From positions 1,612,001 through 1,676,000 of the forward strand of contig CP079103.1 of the NCBI GenBank assembly GCA_019285755.1: a stretch of DNA of 64,000 nucleotides. The letters are read 5' to 3'. Both the position numbers and the translations under genes were made by a program. The notes under the pieces are model-generated. The model was not told where the DNA came from. It saw only the letters and a program-made list of their open reading frames with translations, and did not search any database. Source of the stretch: Chitinophaga sp. E66 (GTDB lineage Bacteria; Bacteroidota; Bacteroidia; Chitinophagales; Chitinophagaceae). Positions 22,568-34,052 of this stretch are shown piece after piece (the stretch's first letter is position 1; every line of letters begins with the position of its first letter).

Positions 22568-22632
22568 TTTAATTGATCCATCATAAGTGTTGTATAGTGT
22601 TGAAGAAATAGCGGAGGAAAGGCGCTGTAGTG

Positions 22633-23910
22633 TTATTGTTTGACCAGTTTGAATTTTTGTGCGTTCGCCGTAGTAGGCGCGTTGATCTGCAAGCGGGTGC
22701 CGTTGGTGGCTACGGCGCCGGTCAGCTCCAGTTGTTTGGACGGCGCATTGGCGGGAGCCAGCACGTAATAGTCGTTGCCCACGCTCTTGATCTGCCAGCG
22801 CTGCGCCGGGGTGGCGTTGTCGTCATAGATCTGGATCTTGGTACCGTTAACGGTTGCCGCATTGGTGACATCAAAAGTTTTAGTCAGGGCATGCATGGGC
22901 TGTAGTTTGTAATATCCGTCGCCGGTATTGGTGAGCCTCCATTGCTGGTTAAGCGTGGATGGCGTATTGTTGGACCACAGGATTACCCAGGAGCCGTTGG
23001 TGGTGCCGTTGGCATTGACGTCTACAACGCTGGTATTGTTAATGGCGGAAAAGATCTTATAGGTGGCGCCAGATTCGAACTCCGGCTGCTTGTAGACCTT
23101 CACGTAATCAACTTCCATCCAGAAAGGGAGGTCGGCATTGTTGATCGCCCCGGGCCAGCCAGCGCCGCCGGATTGGTTAAGGATGAGGTAGAACGGCTTG
23201 TCGTACGGCCATTGTGCCGAAGTCGCATTGGCTGGCTTGTTATAAGTATAACGCAGCGAACCGTTGAGATAGAATTTCACGGCGGTAGGGCTCCATTCCA
23301 TGGCATACACGTTGAAATCCGCCGTATTATAAGCCGAACTGCTGGTCGCCGAACTGCCGCCGCCCGAGCCTGTCACCGCGCCGTTATGTACTGTCTGGTG
23401 TACCACGTTCTCGTAATTCACATGCTCCATGATATCGATCTCGCCGCTGTTAGGCCAGCCGCCATAGGAAACGGGCTCTTCCGGCATCATCCAGATAGCA
23501 GGCCAGGATCCCTGCCCCTGTTTGAACTTCGCCCTTACTTCCACACGGCCATAAGTAAAACTGAATTTAGAGGTGGTCTGGATACCACCGGAGTGATAGG
23601 GTACGTTATCGCCAGCGATCACGGCATTATCCATCCGCAGTAAAAGATTCCCGCCCGTTTGTGATGCGTAGGCGGGAGTTGAGGTCAGGTACTTGGCCAG
23701 GCAGGGCTCCAACGGAGGCAGTGCGACCATTTGGTCGTATCGAAGTTGCCGGTATTGGTAAAATCGTCAGAGAAAATCAGCTGCCAGGCGGTATCTATCG
23801 GGTTAACCGCCAGGGTTTCTAAAGGTTTCAGGTCTTTTTCCTGGGGAGGTGTCTTTCTTCTGGCAAGCGAGAAACGCTGACACGCTCAATAGCAATGCAT
23901 AAACTTTCAT
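22633..23910 (-). CDS. GH16 endo-beta-glucanase lipoprotein with ricin-type lectin domain
   Basis: Secreted lipoprotein (MKVYALLLSVSAFLACQKK) of about 425 residues. The GH16 jelly roll contains the catalytic ExDxxE motif as GEIDIMEHVNYEN, with AIWMMPE just before and WSPTAVKFYLNG after. The C-terminal ricin-B/CBM13-like domain (ATYKIFSAINNTSVVDVN, TLNQQWRLTNTGDGYYKLQ, AQRWQIKSVGNDYYV) binds sugars. The motif form with extra Met fits the laminarinase/beta-1,3-glucanase branch. Frames break near 23850 and 23730. It is first in the operon with SusC and SusD. Beta-1,3-glucan cleavage is a family inference. Confidence 0.9.
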
Positions 23911-24094
23911 AACATTTGGTTTTAAGATGATTGATGAAATCAGAACCGGTTCGTGGAGTAGTGGCTAAATTAGGGGCGATAGGGTTGCATTCCGGGGCAA
24001 ACTCATAAGAAAAGGGGGTAAATCCTTCCATTTGGTTTAATATGTCATACATATGCTATATTTTGTAAGCCGAACCGCCTCGTTATGGGAAAAC

Positions 24095-27000
24095 ACGCAT
24101 TAACCTTATTGCTTTTATTACAGACCTTGTTCGTAATAGGGGATTCACTACCCCGGTACATTACCTGGGGATCGAGCATGGGTTATCGAATAACGAAGTG
24201 AACTGCATCTACCAGTCGGGCGACGGATACATCTGGGTAGGCACGTTTGATGGATTAAACCGGTACGACGGATACGGCTTCCAGGTGTTCCGTCAGCGTA
24301 TCGGCGACCCCGGTTCGTTGGTGAACAACCGGGTGCAGGATATCGTGGAAGGAGCGGACGGCAGTATGTGGATTGCGACGATGGGGGCATTTCGGTATAT
24401 GATCCTGCGAAGGGGACTTTCAAAACGGTTAGTTATCTTTCTTCCTCTCACCACCGGATGTACCAGGCCACACAGGGCACGGCGCTGGCGGCAGGCAGGA
24501 ATGGTGATGTTTATATCGGCACAACCGCCAGCGGATTGCTTCGGTTTGACGGTCTGACCGGCAAGACGGTCCGGTACCATTAACCGGTGCGGGCAATCCT
24601 CCTGGGGCCTATATGGTCAGTTCCATAGATACGGATGTCCGTGGAACCGTCTGGGTATTCGTTGAAGGCGTTGGCATTTGCCGGTATGACAGCGTCCCGG
24701 GCTGTGTCCGGCCCGTTCACCGGAGTATCCGCCAGGCCGCTTGTCTGCGGGCCGATGGTACCGGGCGCCTCTGGTTGGGCGCTCCCGAAGGTGTTTATCG
24801 ATTCGATATCACATCCGGTTCCACGCAGTTCTACTCACTTCCTCACAGCGTAACCAGTCTTCATCTCAACCGGGATGGCCGGGTCTGGGCGTCGACCGAT
24901 GGTGGCGGCGTATATATGATCGACAAAAATGACCGGCATTTGGAACACCTCGACGGGGAACACGGGGAGGACGCCTTCACCAGCAAAGCCATTAAAGGAG
25001 TATGGGAAGATCGCGATGGCCGGATCTGGGTGGCTACGCTGCGGGGTGGAATTAATATTATCGACCGGAGGCGTCACCTGTTCCGGACAAGCAAACCCCG
25101 GGGCCTTATCAAAGACAGCTACGATAATATTTTTATTTCCTCATTTTGTGAAACCCGGTCCGGAAATCTGTGGATTGGTACAGACGGCCATGGCGTAAGT
25201 TATTGGGACCGCGCCGGCGACAAGTTCTCCCATTACCGGAAGGAGGACGGCAACGGCCTGAAAAGTAATAATATAACCGGCCTGTTACTGGACCACGAAG
25301 ACAGGATATGGGTAGCCGCCTGGGGCGGCGGCGTTCGGCGGTATGATCCCCATTCCGGAACATTCGAATATTTTCCCACTACGGATACCCTGAATAATGC
25401 CATCAACGAACATGCCTGGAAACTTTACGAAGACCGTGCATACAATCTATGGTTAAGTACCTATGGCAAGGGCGGATTGTACCGCCTCAACCGGAAAAAA
25501 CATCGGTTTGAATTGTTTGATGGTAACATCGGCAACGTGCTGACCATGTCGGAAGATGGCCGCGGCAGGCTTTGGGCGGGAACCGACGACCAGCTGATAC
25601 GGCTCGATACCTCCCGCCGGAAGCATCTGCGGTTCGACATCGGGTGCCGGGTGCGGAGTATCCTGGATGCAGGGAATGATTACCTTTGGGTGGCCACGGA
25701 AGGAGGAGGATTGCTCCGGTTCCACATAAATACACAGACCTATAAAAGATATACCGAAATCGAAGGGCTTCCCGGTAACGCGGTGTTCAATATACTTCCG
25801 GGACCGGCGAACGAACTTTGGCTGAGCACCCTTGCGGATTATCCAGGTTCGATACAATAACCAGGCGGTTCAGGAACTTTTCCGTCTCCGACGGACTGCA
25901 AAGCAACCAATTCAGTTATGCCGGTGCGCAACTGCTGAGGTCCGGGGAGATGATCTTCGGTGGCATAAAAGGCCTTAATATATTCCGCCCCGAATCGGTC
26001 TCTTTACAGGATGCCCGGCTGGCGGTCATGGTGGCGGATGTGCGGATCAGCAACACCTCATTCAGGGACAGCGCCAGCCGTCGCTATATTACCGGATGGA
26101 ACGGGACCGTCGTTTCCCGCCTCCGTTTGCCATACGATAAGGCATCGCTGGCATTCGATTTCGTGGCTTTGGATTACTCTGCTCCCGATAAGATCAGTTA
26201 TGCATATTTCCTGGAAGGCTGGGATAATACCTGGGTGCAGGCCGGAAAAGTACGCACGGCCAATTACAGTCGTTTGCGCGAAGGGGAGTATGTACTAAGG
26301 GTTAAGGCAGCCAATAGCCAGGGCGATTGGGGCCCGGAAACGAAATTGTTTATCCGCGTACTGCCGCCCTGGTACCGCTCGTGGTGGGCCTACTGCCTTT
26401 ATGTTGCCGTGGTATCCGGCATGGTGGCCGGCTGGTCGTGGTACAGGCGGAAACAGGCACGGATGGCATACGAAATACTGGTAGCGCAGATGGAAACCAG
26501 GCAGGAAAAGGAACTGAACGAGAAAAAGCTCTCCTTCTTCACTAATATCACCCATGAGCTAAGAACCCCGCTTACCCTGATCGTCAACCCCGTGAAAGAA
26601 CTGCTCGGTAAAGCGGAAGACGAACTGAAGCCGGATCTCAACCTCGTTTACCGGAACGCGAACCGGCTGCTGACGTTGGTAGATCAGTTGATGCTGTTTA
26701 GAACGGCCGAAAGCGACCTCAGCAAAATGCATGTATCCCGTTTCGAACTGCACCAGTTATGCCGCGATACATTCGAATGCTTTTCGCAACTGGCGCATAG
26801 CCGGCAAATCCGGTACACATTTTCCGCTCCCGATCATCCGGTTGCCTTTACCGGAGATCAGCGCAAGATGGAGATCGTATTATTCAACCTGATCTCTAAC
26901 GCGGTGAAGTACACACCTTCGCAGGGAACCATCAAAGTTGCGCTGACGGATACGGAAAACGGCGCGGTTATTACAGTGGCAGATACCGGTTGCGGTATCG

Positions 27001-28103
27001 ATGAGCAACTCAAAAGCCATCTGTTTGAAAAGTATTATCGTGGAAAACAGCAACCCTCCGGACGGGAGACCGGCTTCGGCATCGGGCTATACCTGGTCCG
27101 GCAATTCGTTGACCTGCATGGCGGTGAACTGGATGTACGAGCGACAGGGATAAGGGAACCGTGTTTACCATCAGGCTGCAACAGGCTAAGCCGGATGAGC
27201 ACATTTTAGAAACGCCTGCGGCGCCGGACGTAGTTCCCGAACGCATTGGCCCGGTGCCGGAAGAAGACGCCGCGGAGATTCCTGCCGTTGGTTTATTGGA
27301 AATTACCGAAAAGTCGCTGCTTGTCGTGGATGACAGCGCCGAATTACGGCAATACCTCGTGAAAATGTTTTCGGATAAGTATGTCGTCTACGAAGCCGCC
27401 GACGGAAATGCCGGCTGGAAGCTGGCGCAACGCCATGTGCCGGATGTCATTATCAGCGATGTCCTGATGGATGGCCTCAGCGGTTTCGAGCTCTGCAGAA
27501 ACATAAAGCAGGAGCCGTCTCTGGGACATATTCCCGTTATCCTCCTCAGTGGGCTCAGCCAGCCCGGCAACAAGTTAAAAGGGATTGAATGTGGAGCGGA
27601 GGATTACTTCATCAAACCTTTCGATCAGGAACTTCTCGCGGCGCGGATACGTACCATCCTCGAGAACCGAAATGCGCTGCAGCAATACTTTCGGGACAAT
27701 ATCGCCTTACAGGAGAATCACCAAAAATATCCGCCACGTACAAGGAATTTCTTGAAAAGTGTATAGAAGTTATTGAACAGAACCTGGACAATGAACAGCT
27801 GAACCCGCGTTTCCTCGCCGCGCATTGCAACATGAGCTATTCCAACTTATATAAACGCGTTAAATCGGTTTCCGGCATTTCCGTGAATGCCTTCATCCGG
27901 TCCATCCGGCTTCGAAAGCCGCCCTGCTGATCCTCAGCAGCGACGCGAACGTTAATGAAGCTGCGTATCAGGCCGGTATCTATGACATTAAGTATTTCAG
28001 GAAACAATTCAAAAGCCTCTACGGCATGAATCCTTCTGAATATAAAAAGAAGTACCAGCATTCATTCAACCGCGAATATCACCTGGTAAGGACGCAAGGC
28101 TAA
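24095..28103 (+). CDS. Hybrid two-component system sensor/regulator
   Basis: One-protein sensor, kinase and transcription factor of about 1336 residues. A signal peptide (MGKHALTLLLLLQTLF) precedes periplasmic two-component propeller repeats (GYIWVGTFDGLNRYD, GRIWVATLRGGINI). A Y_Y_Y domain, one membrane helix (WWAYCLYVAVVSGMVAGW), HisKA (FFTNITHELRTPLTL) and HATPase (NLISNAVKYTP, DTGCG, GFGIGLYLV) follow. Next is a receiver domain with DVLMDG, then a C-terminal AraC helix-turn-helix (AAYQAGIYDIKYFRKQFK). Frames break near 24135, 24390, 24585, 25845, 27150, 27725 and 27910. Divergent from the GH16 operon, it most likely activates it. Confidence 0.93.
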
Positions 28104-28632
28104 AGGTTACTGTATCGCGTAAATGCTATACACCAGCTTCCTGGCCCTGTAAACCTGCCCACACCCACGGCAATGGTCCTGTTAAGCCAGGCATATTGCG
28201 GTGCGCTCGTCTCGAACACCGGGACGGACCGGAAGTAATAATCATCCGGAGAAAGCTGGAATCCTTCCCGGACCGCATGATCGCCGAGTTTTCAGGAGAG
28301 GCGTAATTGAAACCGGTATAGGCAATATAGATCAGCGCCCCATCATCCGTTTTAACAGTAGCGCGGACGTCCATTTTAAAAGTAACGGAGTCCACCACCA
28401 GTCCCCACTCGCCTCCGCATTCTATCACTTTACCGTTTATTTTTTCTCCCTTGACGGCGCCTTCTTTAAAAGAATAGATCAGGCGGGTACCTTTTAGTAC
28501 GGGCCCTATCACCTGTGGCGGGTTTACGGTTAGTTCGAGATCGAATAAATACTTGGATTTCAGTACCTGCGCATTTACCTGTGCGTGAAGGCAGGTCATC
28601 AGCAATGCGATGAAGGGGAATATTCTTTTCAT
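28100..28632 (-). CDS. Exported DUF3237-family protein
   Basis: About 178 residues with a signal peptide (MKRIFPFIALLMTCLHAQVNAQ). The DUF3237 fold is visible: LKSKYLFDLELTVNPPQVIGP, GTRLIYSFKEGAVKGEKINGKV, ALIYIAYTGFN, and YYFRSVPVFETSAPQYAWLN in the alternative frame after a break near 28245. Function of the family is unknown. Its stop overlaps the stop of the convergent hybrid regulator (28100-28103), so no separate terminator exists between them. Confidence 0.82.
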
Positions 28633-28825
28633 GGTCATGGAGTTGGTTAAATGGTTCAGGAACATAAGATATTCACTTTTTCGCAATCCATGACGTATAT
28701 GTGGCACAAGATAGCCTTCCCGGCAAGAAATACCTGGAAAGCGGTAGTCCGCGTTGATAGTAATAGTGGAGGTTAGCCAGACTGCGGGCCAAATTCCCTT
28801 ACTTTATAGTATATTGCATTTACAT
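28633..28825. other. Intergenic region between divergent genes
   Basis: 193 bases with no gene. It should contain divergent promoters for the DUF3237 gene and the Pmp3-like gene. Confidence 0.4.
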
Positions 28826-29088
28826 ATGATACTCATCGCCGTACTTCTTCCCGCGTTATCTTTCCTCCTGAGGGGAAAATCCTCCATGCCATCGTATGCC
28901 TGATATTGCAGATCACCCTTATCGGGTGGCTGCCTGCCGCTATTTGGGCGGTGGTTTCTTTGACAAATGCCAGGGCCGAAAGGAGGACAGACCGTATCGT
29001 CCGCGCGATGCGGAGCTCGGTAATACACCCGGAATCTTTTTCCGCATTGCGTAACCGGTTATGCCGGAATAGGGAGGTCTGTCCCTGA
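28826..29088 (+). CDS. Small Pmp3/YqaE-like membrane protein
   Basis: Roughly 87 residues after one indel near 28880. Two hydrophobic segments (MILIAVLLPALSFLLRG; HAIVCLILQITLIGWLPAAIWAVVSL) separated by a short turn match the Pmp3/YqaE proteolipid pattern, including the LIGWLPA.IWA signature. A basic tail follows (NARAERRTDRIVRAM). In other bacteria these proteins are linked with membrane potential and stress tolerance. It has an upstream region of its own. The exact C-terminus is uncertain. Confidence 0.65.
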
Positions 29089-29186
29089 AAGCCTTATCCG
29101 TGCAGTATTCCATGCATCCTCCCGCTTCGGATGCTTATAATTATTGTTTTTTCCTGATCCGACACCCCGCCTTAGGCCGCCTGTAA

Positions 29187-29194
29187 TATTTTTG
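29187..29194 (+). promoter_or_regulatory. Bacteroidota -7 promoter element
   Basis: TATTTTTG, an exact TAnnTTTG match, 75 bases upstream of the PepSY gene start. Confidence 0.45.
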
Positions 29195-29269
29195 CAGCCG
29201 GACCTTGTTTTATATACAGTCGCTGCCTGGCAAGAGCAGGCCGAATGGTTCGCCCATATTTATCAGACC

Positions 29270-30496
29270 ATGAGTACTCCAGCGAAACAAATCAAGAAGA
29301 AGAAATCCAACCGCTCGCTATTCTACAGGATATCTGCCTGGCTGCACCTTTGGCTTGGCCTGGTGACAGGCATCGTCGTGATCATCGTTTGCCTTACCGG
29401 TTGCATCTGGGTGTTCAGTGAGGAGATCACCGACTGGATGGAGCCGCAACATAGCGTAGCGCTGCAGGATAAACCGGTAATATTGCCGTCGCAGATCATG
29501 CAGGCCGCTGCGGTTGACTTCCCCGGCAAGCGGGTGACTTATGCCACCTACCGGAGCGGGAGGGTGGTAGACGCCGGAGTCGGCGCCCGCAGGGGCGGTT
29601 CTGTGGTTAAGCTGAACCCTTATACCGCGGAAGTGGTGACGAAAGAAGTGCGTAAAGAAGGTGAAGTCGGCTTTTTCCGCTGGATACTGAATGGTCACCG
29701 TTTCCTCTGGATGCCGGTGAATATCGGCCGACCGGTTGTTAATTACAGCATACTCATTTTCCTGGTCACGCTGGTTACCGGCATGGTGCTCTGGTGGCCG
29801 AAGAAATGGAATAAATCCACCCGCAAGCAAAGCTTTACCATAAAATGGGGCGGTACCATCAAAAGGATTAACTACGACCTACATAACGTATTGGGCTTCT
29901 ACGCATTGCTTTTGCTGTTCGCTATCGGGGCCACGGGTATCGTGTACGGTATCCAATGGTGGAGCAAGGGGTTGTACTGGGCAACCTCAGGCGGTAACAC
30001 TCCCCGAATACGTGGAGAAAAAATCCGACTCTCTGCAGGCAGGCAAGCTGTATACGCCAGAGCAGGCGGCAGATATCGCGTTCCAGACGGTGTTGAGGAA
30101 GCACCCCAGGCCAGCGGGTTCTATATGTCTTTCCCGGACACCTCTAAGCCGAAGTCTAGCATCCTGGTCATCGCTTATCCGGATAAAGGGCGGTTTTACA
30201 ATACCCACCGCTACACGTTCGACCAACATACCTTAAAGGAGCTGACGGATCCGCCTACCGTATATGATGGCAACTTTGCCGAAGCGGACTTCGGTACTAA
30301 GCTCCGCAAGATGAACTACGATATTCATGTAGGAAGCATCCTGGGATTGCCGGGTAAAGTCCTGGCGTTTCTTGCCAGCCTGATTGGGGCAACTTTGCCC
30401 GTGACCGGATTCATCATCTGGTGGGGTAAGAAGAAGAAACAAAAGAAACCTGTTAAGAAGCAGGCGGTTCCGCGAAAGGCAGCGGTAGCCGTGTAA
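29270..30496 (+). CDS. PepSY-associated TM-helix protein (PiuB-like)
   Basis: Inner membrane protein of about 409 residues with four predicted helices: LWLGLVTGIVVIIVCLTGCIW, YSILIFLVTLVTGMVLWW, VLGFYALLLLFAIGATGIV and AFLASLIGATLPVTGFIIWW. A PepSY domain lies between helices 1 and 2. HLWLGLVTG and DLHNVLGFY are typical of this family, which is often iron-regulated and thought to act in ferric-siderophore reduction. The start at 29270 is chosen because the upstream part is not protein-like. Residues coded by about 30003-30100 are out of frame; the other frame gives SLQAGKLYTPEQAADIAFQT. Two compensating indels explain this. Confidence 0.88.
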   Translation: MSTPAKQIKKKKSNRSLFYRISAWLHLWLGLVTGIVVIIVCLTGCIWVFSEEITDWMEPQHSVALQDKPVILPSQIMQAAAVDFPGKRVTYATYRSGRVVDAGVGARRGGSVVKLNPYTAEVVTKEVRKEGEVGFFRWILNGHRFLWMPVNIGRPVVNYSILIFLVTLVTGMVLWWPKKWNKSTRKQSFTIKWGGTIKRINYDLHNVLGFYALLLLFAIGATGIVYGIQWWSKGLYWATSGGNTPRIRGEKIRLSAGRQAVYARAGGRYRVPDGVEEAPQASGFYMSFPDTSKPKSSILVIAYPDKGRFYNTHRYTFDQHTLKELTDPPTVYDGNFAEADFGTKLRKMNYDIHVGSILGLPGKVLAFLASLIGATLPVTGFIIWWGKKKKQKKPVKKQAVPRKAAVAV

Positions 30497-30515
30497 GGAA
30501 AGTATATCAACGAGA

Positions 30516-30545
30516 AAGGGGATGCAATGCTGCATCCCCTTCTTT
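30516..30545. terminator. Terminator between convergent genes
   Basis: GGGGATGCA/TGCATCCCC stem with an ATGC loop followed by TTCTTTAT. It lies between the PepSY gene and the convergent SDR gene. Confidence 0.85.
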
Positions 30546-30564
30546 ATATCCTGTATGGCAGGAA

Positions 30565-31275
30565 TTACGGGTTGGTGGAGAAAATGGAACCATTGGCGAT
30601 CAGGGCTCTCCGGTTCATTTTCAGCATATCGGTCACCCACTGCGCGAAGTCTTCCGGCTGGAGCACCTTTTCGGGGTTGCCGTCGGTCAGCGTGCCCAGC
30701 GTGAGATCGGTAGCGATAGTGCTGGGGTGAGGGTAAATACGCGGATATTGTCCTTACGCCACTCCGCCATCATGGATTGCGAAAGTGAAATAACGGCCGC
30801 CTTGGAAGCTGCATAGGCAGACATGCCTTTCCCGCCTTTGAGTCCGGCCGTGGAAGCAACGTTCACAATATCGCCTTCGTTCTTTGCTTTCATGAAGGGA
30901 TATGCAGCCATAGCGGCATAATACACACCGAACAGGTTGATGTCGATCACTTTTTCCAGTTTTCGGCAGACATTTCCTCCAGCGTACCGAAATCACCGAT
31001 GCCGGCGTTATTGATCAGGATATCTACTCCTCCCAATTGTTCCGCCAGTTTTTGAATGCCTTCCTGTGTGGCTTTCTCGTCTGCCGCGTCAAAAACGGCA
31101 TATGCGGCCTTCACGCCGGCCTTCTGGATCTCTGCCACCGTAGCCTTCAGCCGATCTTCGTTTCGCCCGGTAATGGCTACGTTTACCCCTTCAGCGGCGA
31201 GCGAGAGGGCTACGGCTTTACCTAATCCTCTACCGCCCCGGTAACGATGGCGGTCTTTCCTTTCAAGTCGATCAT
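30565..31275 (-). CDS. Short-chain dehydrogenase/reductase, FabG-like
   Basis: NAD(P)-dependent oxidoreductase of about 237 residues. It begins MIDLKGKTAIVTG; the glycine-rich cofactor motif (GRGLGKAVAL) follows after an indel near 31235. NNAGIG, the catalytic ASTAG serine and SAYAASKAAV (YxxxK) are present. C-terminal residues read STIATDLTLGTLTDGNP after another break near 30730. The sequence resembles 3-oxoacyl-ACP reductase-like SDRs, but the substrate cannot be assigned. It lies 16 bases after the gene at 31291. Confidence 0.88.
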
Positions 31276-31290
31276 GGTATGTGTAGTTTT

Positions 31291-31863
31291 TACTTTGTGA
31301 TGTACATGCAATCTTCATAATCATGCGCGGCCACGAATACGGGAACCGCTGCCCAGGGGCTTTTCCTTTATTTGCCTCAACTGTATGCTTCACCAGCTCC
31401 TGTACCCTCAGGATCACCAGGTATTCCTGCAGCTCGCAGGCCTGCCGTAACTGGTCGTTACGGTAGCTTTCGGTTTGCATGTATTGTTTATTCATCGCCT
31501 GGAGCTCTTCATAGCCTGTGATAGTGAGGCTTTTCTCTGATTCCCCGCGAAATCCTGCAGCCAGTCGAGGTTATCCCTGCCGGCGGCAGATTCATAAGCC
31601 AGGAGGTGAAGGAACCAGCGGTCGAATTGCGTGGTAAAACTGTTCATTTCGACATAGATGGCCTTTACATCGATTTCCTCTTCCTCCTTCATGGCGGTGT
31701 AAAAGTGGTTGAAAAAAGCCGTCAGCGGCTGCTGCAGGTGCAGCAGGTCTTTGCCGATTACTTCCTGGAAGGGAGAGGCCGGCATCTGGCCGAGGGCGGC
31801 CTCCGCTTCACGGATGGCGGTTTCGATTTGTCCTGCCAGTATGAGATCCTGAATTTGTTGCAT
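31291..31863 (-). CDS. Unknown helical cytoplasmic protein
   Basis: About 191 residues, MQQIQDLILAGQIETAIREAE at the start. It is almost entirely helical and acidic in the middle (YTAMKEEEEIDVKAIYVEMNSF). It ends in FVAAHDYEDCMYITK after indels near 31515 and 31345. I do not recognise a family. It is probably co-transcribed with the SDR gene 16 bases downstream. No signal peptide or transmembrane segment is seen. Confidence 0.65.
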
Positions 31864-31939
31864 GTCGTAATTCTATGGGGCAAAGTAACGGTATATCCGT
31901 AAGATTTCCCGGATCGGAGTTGCATTAGCGGAATTTAGC

Positions 31940-31947
31940 TATTTTTG
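31940..31947 (+). promoter_or_regulatory. Bacteroidota -7 promoter element
   Basis: TATTTTTG, an exact TAnnTTTG match, 25 bases upstream of the M48 protease start. Confidence 0.5.
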
Positions 31948-31971
31948 GCTGGTTAAACATCCCTTGTACCT

Positions 31972-34027
31972 ATGCCTGCTGCCACAGCCAACGTTTCACC
32001 CGCCTTTCGCGTGCTTGCGATAAAGGCCGTATTCACCATTGTTTTATTCATAGTCACCTACCTGGTACTGTTTGCCGCTTCCCTTGGCCTGACTTTCCTA
32101 TGCGGCGTACTGGCCCTACGCATCGTCTCCGCCGGCGTCAGCGGGCTTACTATCGCCCTGGGGCTTGGTATTGTCCTGATGGGACTAATGATCACATACT
32201 TCCTCCTCAAATTCATTTTTGCACGGCATAAGGTAGACCGTACGGGCCTTACCGAAATTACCCGCGAACAGCATCCGGAGCTTTTGCCATGGTGCGGGAA
32301 ATCGTGGATGAAGTGCAGACGGACTTTCCGAAGAAGATTTACCTGTCGACAGATGTGAATGCCGCTGTTTTCTATGATTCCAGTTTCTGGAGCATGATTT
32401 TCCCTATCCGTAAGAACCTGCTGATCGGGATGGGATTGGTCAACAGCACCACTAAGCTGGAATTGAAGGCTGTGCTGGCGCATGAATTCGGTCACTTCTC
32501 TCAAAGATCCATGAAGCTGGGCAGCTTTGTCTACAACGTGAACAAGGTTATCTACAATATGCTGTATGATAATGAATCGTATAACACGAACATCAGCACT
32601 ATTGCAAACCTGGATTGGTTTTTCATGTTGTTTGCGCATGTTGCGACAGGCATTTTGCAGTGTATTCAATGGATCTTGCGGAAGATCTATACCCTGATCA
32701 ACATCACCTATATGGGTCTTTCACGGGAAATGGAATTTCATGCCGATGAAGTTGCAGCAAATGTTACCGGCTCAGCCCCGCTGATATCGTCCCTGTTACG
32801 CCTGGAAATGGCCGCCGATTCCCTGAACCGGGTGGCCGACGCCTATAACGATCGCTATCAGCAGTCCATCATTCCGGGAATGTTTACACCCGGCAGCGCT
32901 GGATGATGGCTTATATTTCCCGCGGCAGCAGCCTTCAGATAAAAGGCGGACTGCCGGTCGTTACGGAATCGGACTTTGAAAGATACAGTAAGTCAAAACT
33001 GGTGATCAAAGACCAGTGGGCTTCGCACCCGGCAACGGAAGACCGTATCGCCGCCCTCAATAAACTTAATATCCGGAAATCGGAAGAAGATTACACGCCT
33101 GCGAACCAGTTGTTCCGTGACGTTAAGGAATTACAGGAATCCCTCACCCACGGGATGTATACGCACATCACGTTTCCTGGTCAGGTGATGGTCGAGACGG
33201 ATGCAGATTTCGAAAAGCACTATGCTGACGAGTACCCTCAGTATGTTTACCCCGCTTTGTTCAATGGATACTTCGACAGATGGAACCCCACGCCCGGCTT
33301 GTCGGGAAACTCCGCCGGCGATGCAGATCCGGCCTCGTTATTCAATGATGAAATGTCCGGGCTGGCCGCCTCGCTCCAGATACTGGAAGGCGATAAGGCC
33401 ACGCTTCACCAGCTGACTATTGTGGATCACAGTATTAAAACCTTCGATTATGACGGGGAGAAGTACAATATGGATAATATCTATTCCCTGAAGGAACGCC
33501 TGGATGATATTATTGCCGGGAACAAACGCCAGCTGGAAGAGAACGATGCGAAAGCCTTTGCCTTCTTCCGTGCACTGGCTAACGGGTGCGGAGAACTGGA
33601 AGCCTGGGAAAAGAAGTATGCTGATTATTCCAACGCTCAACAGCAACAGGATGAACAGTTGGAAGTATTCAATACCCTTGTAAAGGCACTTGCCTTCATG
33701 CATGAACAACACTCCTATGAGAACATCCAACAGTATTTGGTTGCGCTCGCTACTCCCGAAAGGAAGTTTCGGGAGCTGTTGGATGCCATACTGAATGGAG
33801 ATTTATGGCAGCGCGGAATCCGCACCGTTCAACGTGAAATCTTCACGAAATACCTTGCCTCCGAACAAAAATACCTAACGGAAAAAGGGTATGATAACAA
33901 TGCCGTTGAGTTGCTGTACGCAACGCTGCGGAATTTCCCCGCTGCGCTGGCCATGGCGCGCGACAGCGCCAAGCTCGCATTGCTGGAAGCATCCGCCGAG
34001 CTGGTGAAGGAGCCGGCAGGAGTGTGA
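31972..34027 (+). CDS. M48-family membrane zinc metalloprotease
   Basis: Membrane protease of about 686 residues. Two N-terminal transmembrane helices (AVFTIVLFIVTYLVLFAASL; LTIALGLGIVLMGLMITYFL) precede the peptidase domain. The zinc motif HEFGH occurs within LKAVLAHEFGHFSQ, and SREMEFHADEVAA supplies the third ligand. The C-terminal 350 residues (KDQWASHPATEDRIAAL onward) are a helical extension of unknown role, longer than in HtpX. Frames break near 32285 and 32885. Likely function is membrane-protein quality control, by family analogy. The gene has its own promoter-like element. Confidence 0.9.
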
Positions 34028-34052
34028 AATCACAAAACTAATTTCGGACTTC

